This document shows positions 8,230 to 16,646 of a stretch of DNA of 21,476 bases, piece after piece. The notes under the pieces are model-generated. The model was not told the DNA's origin and did not search any database. It was given only the letters and a program-made list of their open reading frames with translations. The stretch is from NCBI GenBank assembly GCA_015501595.1, contig JADNRX010000815.1, positions 1 through 21,476 of the forward strand, in the 5' to 3' direction. Positions within the stretch are counted from its first letter, which is position 1. Every line of letters begins with the position of its first letter. Origin of the DNA: Hymenopellis radicata (Eukaryota > Basidiomycota > Agaricomycetes > Agaricales > Physalacriaceae). The position numbers and the translations under genes are program-made.

Positions 8230-9190
8230 GACGGCGACACCAGCACCCCAGCAAGGATGCGAGCGCCAGGACGAGCATGATGATGTCAACTTACAGACAA
8301 GGATATGAGCATTGAGCATGGACTCACCGGAACAAGCACGACCACACCAGCACGGGCACGATGACGACGCCAGCACTGGGACAAGACGGCGACACCAGCA
8401 TGAGGACAAGACTGTGCCAGCATTGGGATGAGACGACGACACCCATACTCGAAGCCGGGACCACGGTGCACCTGCAACGTTGTGCCACGTCGTCTGCACA
8501 CCGGCACTAACCGCGGCAATATGAATTTTGTGCTGCACGGTGTGTCGTCGCGGACTTTTCACTTGACAGCCACTAACTTTGCCCATAGATGACGACCATG
8601 GCCTCCAACATTGAGTACCCATGGGACGACCACCTTGACCACAGCAACCAGGACGACTCTCGCGCGGTGACTAGGACGACCCGAAAACCACGACAATGAT
8701 GACTCGAACTACGGCACTCCACTGCTAGACAATGACCTCCACTTCGACTACCCTACCATCGACGACAATGCTGACCTCACCTCCACGCACAAATTCTACT
8801 GCACGACGACCCCACCACAACGACAGCCCTCACCTCCATGACGACCGCACAACGGCGACTCCACCTCAACGACAGCAACCCAAGTACTACAACGAGGACG
8901 ATGACCCGAGCCCTGCGACGAGGGCGATGACCCGAGCCCTGCGACGAGGGCGATGACTAAAGGCGATGAAGATGACAAGCACTGCAACGAGGACGAGGAC
9001 CCGAGCAATGCAACTAGGACCAGGGCCTGACCACTTCGACGAGGACGACGACCCCTGCGACGAGGGTAAGGATCAGAGCACTATGATGAGGACGATGACC
9101 GAAGACCCGAGCACTGCGACAAGGACAACCAGCGAAATACTGTAATAAGAGCCGTCGATACAAGCATCGGGACAAGGATTATAAGATGAG
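8230..9190. repeat. Degenerate GACGA-rich minisatellite region
   Basis: Almost the whole interval is built from drifting words such as GACGACACCAGCAC and GACCCGAGC-CTGCGACGAGG. The clearest unit is 26 bp, present at 8899-8924 and 8925-8950 as exact copies, with a 7-nt start of a third copy. Related decayed units follow to about 9130. Repeats at 8340-8450 share ACACCAGCA and GGGACAAGAC. Open frames here are low-complexity artefacts. Confidence 0.65.
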
Positions 9191-10221
9191 GATGATGAGC
9201 TGGATACCACGACAGTATGCCCAATCACTGTAGACTTTTAGTTAGGCTGTTTGAGTTATTACTCTTGATTCAATTTATGCACATTTGTGATTTTAATGTA
9301 TTCTGAAGTCACAGTTGAATTACAGTTGTTCAATGTTCGAAGCCTTCTTCTGTTCAATGGATAGGGCACATTGAGTTCACTACTGTCTAGATATAGTAAC
9401 CTCCCAATAACTTCTAGTTAGTTCATAGTTGAGTATGATTGACTTGAGTTGACTTGAGTGAACCTGAGTAGCTTTGAAGTTGACTTGAAGATGGCTCATT
9501 CCTGGACTGTGTGTTAAGTCAACTTCCTGTTATCACAAACTTCTTGTCTCTAAGTCAACTGTACGCCCTATAGATGACTGTGGTATACTTAAAGACAACA
9601 CCTATTTTCCTGATATGATGGTGTGCTATACGATTGTGGATACGACTGTGTGATGTTCTGTGTAGGAGTGGGACTGTAATACGGATGTTGCTGATTGCTC
9701 ATGGCGGCGTCGAGGATGACAAAGTCAACGTTAACGATATTTCTCATTCAGCTGGCTGATGACGAGGCTCGAGCCCGCATATTGGTTACCATGGACTAAG
9801 ATAGATCATCTAATCTAGCCGTTCGGCGGCGCAGGGTCCTACATCACAGCGCCAAGAAATAAAACGCGCAGATAAAACGCAAATTGAGGACCACTACTAT
9901 TATGCGGATATGTGGCTGCATAATCGACATAATCAGCATGTCGCCATGCCAGCCACGCACATGCTAACTTACTGATGCCTGCCCGTTATCCCGTCCGCGT
10001 CAGGTGCCCGACCGTTATATCATGCGTCGTTCCCCTTCCGAAAGCCACGGAACGAATCCAACGGCTGCGCGAGTCGTCCAGAATTAAGTGTAAAAAACCA
10101 ACGCGAGAGACAAGAATCAAGGAGGAATCACACGCCAATCACACGATGAGTAATTGATATTATGATATTATTAAAATATAATTGAACATTATTAATTATT
10201 CGACAAATCAATCGCCGCGTG
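9191..10221. other. No gene seen; CTTGAGTTGACTTGAG-rich and AT-rich sequence
   Basis: 9230-9690 is AT-rich with repeated GACTTGAGTTGACTTGAG-type words (9442-9500) and a TATACTTAAAG motif. The texture resembles a fungal retrotransposon long terminal repeat, but I could not define paired ends or a target duplication. 9690-10150 shows no coding signal. 10155-10200 is very AT-rich and precedes the peroxidase fragment's 3' end. Confidence 0.35.
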
Positions 10222-10800
10222 TCAGGCGAGTTGCTCCAGAAGTTGCTTCTCCGGCAACTCGATCGAGTTGCCGCAACTTTGCCACCTGTGCGAGTCTAGG
10301 AAAAGAGATTTGAGTGAGGTGCGAACGCACCGGGAAAGCCGATGATCAAACATCAAGCGAAATTCGCCATCAAGAGGCGACATTGCTTCTCCTGCGTGCT
10401 CACCATCATCCGGCCATGCAGTGCCATTCAAAAGAGTCTAACACAATTGTTAACCGAGGCCGTAGCAACTGATAACTGCAAAACCGACCTCGACATAGAA
10501 CTGCGCATCGAATGTTCCTGGGGTAGAATCCATCGGTGTGAAAGGGATGGTCTATCCTGTACGTTAGCGCAGTCGGCATGTAGCTCGCACGCGTCCACTT
10601 ACAGGATCCACATTCTCTTGGAACGCGACACTATGACTCGCGAGAAGATCCACAAGTTCATTGGGGCTGAACCCCGCATCTTTGAATCGAGCAAGCAACT
10701 CATCAACAGGAGCGCTCGCACTGGGGAGAAGACTCTCTGGGGCAGCAGCTACAGCTTTCGGACGACCAGCGAAGAATTCCAGACACGGTCCGCCAAAAGT
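10222..10800 (-). pseudogene. Class II fungal heme peroxidase, C-terminal half only
   Basis: Three exons (10800-10603, 10551-10489, 10437-10222) are joined by two 51-nt introns in phase 0. The peptide shows class II (lignin/manganese/generic peroxidase family) signatures: GGPCLEFFAGRP near residue 3, the proximal heme-ligand helix ELVDLLASHSVA with His56, DSTPGTFDAQFYVE, and DSHRWQSCGN near the end. These secreted enzymes use hydrogen peroxide to oxidise lignin-type or phenolic substrates and are normally about 340-370 aa. Here the distal-histidine half is absent upstream, where a plus-strand gene lies instead, and the C-terminus stops at LLEQLA without the usual DCSEV-like tail. The acceptor before residue 1 implies at least one earlier exon, but I cannot extend it as peroxidase. 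About 12 unexpected residues (CVRTSLKSLFL) before DSHRWQS could be a retained mini-intron. Non-functional as it stands. Confidence 0.83.
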
Positions 10801-10917
10801 AGTCTAAAAACGAGAGATGAACGAAGGATGGTTGAAGGATGGAAGTGATGGGAGGGATTATGTAAGCAGGTTACCTGTTTGGGAACGCGTCCGTCACAGT
10901 TCCTCCATTCTCCCATC

Positions 10918-11514
10918 ATGGTGTCTGGCACTGGATCCGAATCTGAGAAGGGATGGACATGGTTCATCCGCATCAACGTCGTTCTCGGCTCTTTTGTCTT
11001 CGTAGCTTGGTACATTAATCTTTGGCGCCAACTCTGCGTCATATGGGAGTCTGCTCGCGTCCAAGTCTTCCTCATTCGGTGCCGGCGACTCTTCTTCCAG
11101 CAGGCCCTCGATTTCGCCATCATATCATGTTGGGACCGAGGTCAGGATGGGAAGTACGAAGACTTTGATGATGCTCGGTGGCAGGGAGTGACCAGTACCT
11201 TTGGAATCGAAGTGTCGAACTTGCCGACTGGAGACGAAGCCACAATGTCTAGCCCGATCCTCGCATGGAATTATGCACTCGGACTGGAACAGAAATCAGA
11301 GGGGAAACCTTCTCTGTTCTTGAAAACACTGCAATGGCGGATCATCCAGGTGAGTTGTACAGAGCCATTATCGCCACAGCTGAGTGCTATCATATTCCAG
11401 CTCGCCCGATCCGAGTTCCCGCAGCTCTCTGTCGTTTCCGACCCTCCAGCACACCTACTCAATCAGGATAGGGAAGAACTCTTACAAGACATTGAATTGC
11501 ATCTGTTTTCATAG
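10918..11514 (+). CDS. Hypothetical single-pass membrane protein (181 aa)
   Basis: The frame runs from ATG 10918 to TAG 11512-11514 with one 51-nt intron (11350-11400, GTGAGT...TTCCAG). The intron length is a multiple of three, so the frame is open either way; splicing gives 181 aa. Residues about 15-42 form one hydrophobic segment (FIRINVVLGSFVFVAWYI) after a short polar N-terminus, followed by an Arg-rich stretch and a soluble C-terminus, which suggests a signal-anchor protein. Third positions favour C and T, in keeping with real fungal coding sequence. The opposite strand is also open in part, with an acidic peptide, but that frame has no acceptable start or splice context. I do not recognise the family. 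It occupies the place where the N-terminal half of the peroxidase should lie, so the locus was rearranged. Confidence 0.5.
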   Translation: MVSGTGSESEKGWTWFIRINVVLGSFVFVAWYINLWRQLCVIWESARVQVFLIRCRRLFFQQALDFAIISCWDRGQDGKYEDFDDARWQGVTSTFGIEVSNLPTGDEATMSSPILAWNYALGLEQKSEGKPSLFLKTLQWRIIQVSCTEPLSPQLSAIIFQLARSEFPQLSVVSDPPAHLLNQDREELLQDIELHLFS

Positions 11515-13150
11515 TGACCCTTCCTGTGCGTATTGCCACTGTCTTTCAGAATGTTGCTTATATTGGCATTACAGTTCTACTGTTTTCACGCCTACCATAT
11601 AGACCTGTAGATTGCATTACGCCATAGCTTAAGATCCATTAACATTCACTCTCCTTTCTTGGCCATTTTTGCTGCATTGTACAAACAACGACCTTCTCAC
11701 ACTTGAAGTACACCTCATGAGCTGTGAGCTCCTTCTAAGCCTTTCAAATACCTGTTAGTATTATTAGATGCACTCCTATCATAATCAGAGAGAAGCGTGT
11801 TCTGATATCAAGTTGAAGACTATCTCTCGACATTCGAATCATCTGTCCATCCTCAAGCCAACCATCAAGTTTGACGATTACTTCTGTCTGCCTCTATGGT
11901 CTTCTGCTCATCATGATATCAATTCCGCAAGCCGACCGTCTATTCGCAGCTCCGGACCTCACAACCCTCAAATATTCTCGCTGTCTGTCTGTCCTATCGA
12001 TTGCTCCTGGTATCCAACTTGAAGTCGACCGCCCGAGTTTTTCTCCACCTCAAGCACGCCTTTGATGCCTTCTCATGCCACCTCGACAGCTGCAAGATTA
12101 ACTGCAAGTATTGGACAAAACAAGGTATGGGTGTTTAGTTCAACCAGCGCTAATATCCCCTGTGTTGAGGCGGATGGTTCTTTGTTTTCAGTCACGGTGG
12201 TCGCCTTCAACGCTAACCACGTCTCGAGTTTACTCTGCGAGTCGACCGTTCACAATTATCGGCCATAGTCGAGTTCAACTGACACAACTCTCTCTCTGTC
12301 TGACGTTATCGATTCCTGCTTGTCGCTCGTTCATCAAGATAGTGATTTACTGACTATTGGAATCCTCAAGCACGCCTATTTTCTCTCTCTCTGGGTTCTT
12401 CGATCGCTACTGCCGGTGTTTTCAAGACTAGTCCCGCAAGCCGACCGCTCGAATCTTCTCGCAAACGCTACTTGCTCAAACACGATTTCCTATTTCCTGC
12501 GACGCTGCCCCACTTAATGCATGACTCCAGACTAGCCAGACGCGCGCGCTTAACAAGGGTGCATTGATGCGCGAAAAAGCTGAAGTGTTCCTTTTTCTCT
12601 GTTCAAAGCAGCACTAATCCCCCTTATGTTCAAGGGCAAGGTTCTTCGCCAAATGTCGAGGCTTCATATAGAAGCGTGTAGATATGATAGTTATGGCACA
12701 CCGTGCCCAATAAAATAAGTAGATAGCAAGTTATGCACAGCTCTGACCAACAACCCAATATATAAAATGCTGTCCGTGATGTGTATGTGATGTATGCAAG
12801 TGCGGCCCTCCTGCCCTAAACGTAAGTGTGTAAGCTTGCCCCGGAACCATGAGTGTAAACGGTCGTCGCTGACTAGCTAGACTAGCGCCGCCCCGAGCTT
12901 GACCACCCCAAGCCGAACATGTTGGTCATCCAATGTGGCAATGTGATTCCATAGGAGGCGGCAAGAGCAATCGAACAGTCTAATCCCGACGTCCCGACAT
13001 CCTTGGTATGTTCTAGGAGGATGTGAGTTTTATGACCGCATTTAACAAAAAGAAAAGAAACGTACAGCCGAATATATCAAAGAAACTTCTCCGCATCTAA
13101 TTCCGCCTAAACACCTTCACAACTCCAATAGCAGCAGGTACCCATGCCCG
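11515..13150. other. No gene seen; imperfect internal repeats
   Basis: Small plus-strand frames at 11768-12517 cannot be chained into a gene I recognise. Phrases recur at a spacing of 300-500 bp: CCGCAAGCCGACCG (near 11928 and 12437) and CTCAAGCACGCCT (near 12050 and 12366), which points to an old duplicated segment. 12760-12850 contains GTGATGTGTATGTGATG-like sequence. The right edge would hold the 3' untranslated region of the first F-box copy. Confidence 0.35.
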
Positions 13151-14134
13151 TTAGACGCTCGGCTTCACAAACGCCCAAGCCTTGTAGCTACGTTTCTCAA
13201 CCGACGTCAGCCCCAGCCTATTCGCCTCCTGCGCAAATGCTCCCCGGTTCTCATGACTAGACAGACTATATCTCTTCGCATCATAACATGACTTGCAAGA
13301 CGCCTGTACGCACACCTCCGTGGGCGGCCGAAGCGGGTCGAGCGACTGCAGTGTCCTCGCCGCACAGTCGAAACATGCCCTCGAGTCGTCGGTCGTTTAT
13401 CACTGAAAGGTTGAGCGGCGGTGCGTCCAAGTATCCAGGTGGGACAGTCAATTGAAGATGCCGCAGCGTCTCAGCGTTCGCTAGTAGCATACTCTCCGTA
13501 TACCTGATATCACTCTCCCACCCGTTCATTCCGAGGAGCTCCAACGTCTCCAACGCCCCGCAGAACCTCTGCACCAAAAGGAGAAAGCTACCAGACCATT
13601 ACCCATGAATACATAGTCTGGTAAAGGGTGAATGTGTGTCTCGCCATTCAACGTTCCGCATAATCCGTATCGATGTACACAGTCAAGAATACTGAGCGAA
13701 GATTTTCTGAACTGACAAAGGTGAACGAGGAATAGATAAATGGCAGCCAGGTTTGAGAAAGCTGAGAGAGTCGCCAGTTCAGAGGACAAGTCGACGGCGT
13801 CGGGGAAATATTGCCCCAAAAGAGGCATTGTGCGCACATCTGGCACCACTTGGATGACAGCACTCCAGATGTTGGCCCACGCAGGCGGAGGAGACATATC
13901 ACTCCTTCGATACTGCGCGAAGTCATAGCCACTGACGCGCACGCGGTACACCGATCTGTCCAGCGTCTGCGCGCGGGAGCGCAGGAGATGACCGAGCTGC
14001 ACCGTCTTCGAGCCGTAGATGGTCTCTGCTGAAGGATGCCCAAGCCGGGCAAACACGCTCGCAGGGTGTACGGGTTACAAAAGTTGCCGAAGATGAGGTA
14101 CCATAGTTCGGGAGGAAGAATGGGGGACTGCATG
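13151..14134 (-). pseudogene. F-box-type protein copy A, frameshifted
   Basis: From ATG 14134 the protein opens with an F-box motif, MQSPILPPELWYLIFGNF then YTLRAC, as in SCF ubiquitin-ligase substrate adaptors. It continues through a leucine-rich region (WANIWSAVI, LLGQYFPDAVDL) and ETLRHLQLTVPPGYL to a C-terminus with CFDC and CVQASCKSCYDAKRYSL, ending at TAA 13151. Aligning with copy B next door shows at least three frame breaks: near 14085, near 13577 (one base missing) and near 13395 (about 28 bases missing). An alternative reading of the first break is a 50-nt intron (GTAACC...CTTCAG), which keeps the frame but deletes half of the F-box, so that reading is less likely. The intact CxxC/CxxxxCxxC tail suggests zinc binding. 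Probably a recent pseudogene. Confidence 0.62.
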
Positions 14135-14188
14135 GCGCCCGGTGAGCTGCAGAGAAGAGGATGGGTCACGATACTGTCGATGAGGATG

Positions 14189-15165
14189 TCACGCCAGGCT
14201 ATCGAGCGGGTCAAGCGATTGCAGCGTCCTCGTGACGCTATCGCAGCAGGCGCTCGAGTCTTCGCTAAGCTTCAGGAGAAGGCTGCGAGTATTGTTGACG
14301 ACTGAGAGGTTTAACGACCCTCTTAAGAATGTCAGAGTCAGATGGGGTGTAGGGAGGGAAAGGGCCAACTAACCAGCTACAGTCAGCTGCAGATGGCGAA
14401 GCGTCTCAGCGTTCGCTGAGCATAATCTCCTCAGACGCAGTATCCTTGCTGTCCCATACACATTGCGCAAGGAGCTCCAATGTCTTCAGCCGCCTACACG
14501 TCTTCTGCATCCAACTGATCAAGTCGCCGAACCATTTCCCGCACGGATAATCGGGTAATGAGAAGAATGTCTGAAGATTCGCTATCATCCAGCGCGAGAT
14601 GCCCAATGTACTCGACATCGACGGCCAAGGAGCGAAGGCGAGCAACCTTGGTGAGGGATCTGCTTAGTTCCTGAGCAGGATTCACCTGGCCGGAGAGGAC
14701 CGCGAAAATGGCATTAGTTTCAAACGTAAAGTCGACGATGTCGGGGAAGTATCGCATGAGAAGGGAGACAGCGCGTGCGTCTCCGGTGAGGATAGCACTG
14801 CGGATTGTGGCTCCGCGAAGCCACCGTGAAGCAGACGGACTACACGCCAATGCTGCCTATAATCCAGTCCGCTAAATCTCGCGCACTAAGCCGATTGAGT
14901 CAACGTCTGCACTGGCGAACGTAGGCAAGCTGACTGCGCTCGAGAATCCAATGACATTCTGAGGTGCAGGTGCTCTATGCCGATGGATGCCCTGGAAGTG
15001 CAGACAAGGCTACACGCTAGCAGGGTGGATCGGTCCTCACATCTCGCGAGGATGACATTCAGTATTTCGGGAGGAAGGATGGAGGGGTGGGGACGCGTGC
15101 TGGACGTTTACGGCGGAGAAGAGGATGGGTTATCATGATATCGAGGAGCATGTCTCCCATCGACA
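14189..15165 (-). pseudogene. F-box-type protein copy B, frameshifted and start-less
   Basis: This is a tandem paralogue of copy A in the same orientation. Near 15070-15010 it reads ILPPEILNVILARC...LLACSLVCTS, a good F-box, but the position of copy A's ATG is not an ATG here and a TAA lies in frame just upstream. Downstream come LLMRYFPDIVDFTFETNAIFAV, RRLKTLELLAQ and ETLRHLQLTV, broken over different frames with stops, then LNLSVVNNTRSLLLKLSEDS and TRTLQSLDPLDSLA ending at 14189. The Cys-rich tail of copy A is missing: the copy ends exactly where the leader of copy A begins, marking the duplication junction. Homology with copy A is plain at nucleotide level (13443-13483 against 14380-14420, about 90 percent). 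Confidence 0.62.
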
Positions 15166-15851
15166 TTGTTGGCATGGCCAGATGGATCAAAGCCATGATA
15201 AGCACGGAAACGGCAATGAGGGGAATGAGTAGCGGCCACCAATCAGGAAGTAGGCATTGCATATTTGGGATTCAGGAGGTGGGAGATGGGGAAACAGTGC
15301 TGAAGTACGGTGGGTATCGCATTGTAGCCCATCAGCATCAGATTCAATGATTTGGATGCAGCGTACGCCATCACATGCAGCAATATACCGCCGACATCGA
15401 TGACAGTGGCATGGTAGGGCCTGAGACGTAGCAAAGCCTGCCGTCGTTGTTGGTCGTGTGGAAGAGACACAGTCTATCCTGCCTAGCGGTCGATATCAGC
15501 GCAGCGTCGTCATGCTTGCCATGCCGCACCCGTCAAAGAGAGGCCGACAGTGTCGTCTTGTCGTCGTCGTCGACGATGATGATGATGATGGAGAAAAGCC
15601 AAGCGCGATCGCAGCCAGTCAAGCAAACAATCGAGTACGCCATGTCAAGGGTGCACAGCCACCGAAACGGTCCCACCGTTTTGAAGTTTGCACCGTGTCA
15701 CGTGCACCCTCGATTCCGAGAAAGGCAGTTGCTCCCGCCCATTCGTCGGCGAGTGTCGACATACACCCGCCTCGGTTACTTACTTAAGATTTACTTGTAA
15801 AAAATTCAAATAAATTCCAAATAAATAGCTAAGCACTACCAAGGGGGATAA
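15166..15851. other. No supportable gene; possible hydrophobic relic
   Basis: On the minus strand, 15262-15170 encodes one hydrophobic segment (WWPLLIPLIAVSVLIMALIH) running into the leader of F-box copy B, and 15470-15243 another weakly hydrophobic frame. They could be exons of a lost membrane protein, but no splice chain is convincing. 15566-15593 is a GTCGTC/GATGAT microsatellite. 15795-15835 is AT-rich. Confidence 0.3.
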
Positions 15852-16247
15852 TAGTACTGTCGTATTTCGACCATAGGTTCACGTCACAGGTCACGAGCCC
15901 AAAAAATGAATCTGTTACATAAGCAGGTCACTAGTTTTTTTTGGCTGTGAACCTGCCCCAAATTAGTCACAAATCGGACTTTTGCTCTCAAATTGAGCTT
16001 GGTGGCAGTTTTTATAGGATTTTTCTCCTTTTTGGTGTATTGTAGGTCTAGAATAGCACATTTTTCTCTAATAATACTGAGATTCAGCCTAAAACCTGTG
16101 AAATAACCTTGCCATTAAAAAATTTAGTTAACTTATTTTCAGTGGGTCACAGTGGTACAGTATGTCTGCTGTGAACATCCCACCAAACAAGTTCACGAGG
16201 TCACAGGTCACACCTTGTGAACCTACGGTCGAAATACTACAGTACTG
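15852..16247. mobile_element. MITE-like element (396 bp) with about 32-bp inverted ends
   Basis: The left end (15852-15882) and the inverted right end match at about 29 of 32 positions, starting YAGTACTGT-GTATTTCGACC and continuing to TAGGTTCAC. The inside is AT-rich and non-coding, with repeated CAGGTCAC and GTGAAC words near both ends. No transposase is present. The expected target duplication is not clear: the flanks GGGGATAA and TGGGTAAG are similar but not identical, so the superfamily is left open. Insertion appears to have cut the Gln/Pro/Tyr-rich relic on its right. Confidence 0.75.
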
Positions 16248-16479
16248 TGGGTAAGTATACGGGTGAGGATGGTAATAGGACTGCTGAAGAGCCGGAGAGT
16301 GGTGGATCTGTTGAAGACTTGGGTAGGGCATGGAGGGGACCGCTGAAGGAGCCTGACCACTTGGCCAGGATGAAAGTAGTATGTAGGGACAGGATGAATT
16401 TGCGGGATAAACGCGGATGAAGGCACGTTGGATGTGATGCCTTCCGCGATGTCATCGTTGAGAGGGGCAGATCTGTGAC
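16248..16479 (-). pseudogene. Gln/Pro/Tyr-rich coding relic between two mobile elements
   Basis: The minus strand gives SAPLNDDIAEGITSNVP, then FIPQIHPVPTYYFHPGQ, and after a frame change MPYPSLQQIHHSPALQQ and SYYHPHPYTYPQY, all coding-like in composition and typical of disordered activation-type regions. The frame runs straight into the MITE terminus at 16247 and is bounded on the other side by the candidate KDZ terminus at 16480. It is probably the remains of a host gene cut by two insertions. I do not recognise the family. It could instead be a chance low-complexity frame. Confidence 0.35.
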
Positions 16480-16536
16480 TGGCGAACTGAGTTCCGGCGC
16501 GGCGAACCAATTTAGGCGAACCGAGTCCCGGCGAAC
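16480..16536 (+). repeat. Left candidate terminus: four GGCGAAC repeats
   Basis: GGCGAAC occurs at 16481, 16501, 16515 and 16530, all in one orientation. The outermost is preceded by T, matching the inverted right end. They may be transposase-binding subterminal repeats. Confidence 0.55.
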
Positions 16537-16646
16537 CGGTGCAGCCAAACATGTGCAACAAGACGCGCGTTAGCTTCCCCACACTCTTTCCCTCTTACCA
16601 CCACTATCTCCTGTGCTGTTCAGCGCACCCGCCTTTGGTCAACACG

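Noticed and set aside
9230..9690. Second LTR-like AT-rich tract with GACTTGAGTTGACTTGAG
   Set aside because: Texture only; boundaries and any internal retroelement coding sequence are missing.
10880..11131. Acidic minus-strand peptide opposite the membrane ORF, possible peroxidase N-terminus
   Set aside because: Lacks the distal RLxFHDA motif, is closed by stops at both ends and has no splice chain into the peroxidase exons.
16340..16375. Second 8-bp excision scar in the Gln/Pro/Tyr-rich relic
   Set aside because: Removing eight bases would restore the frame, but the sequence is not an exact tandem duplication.
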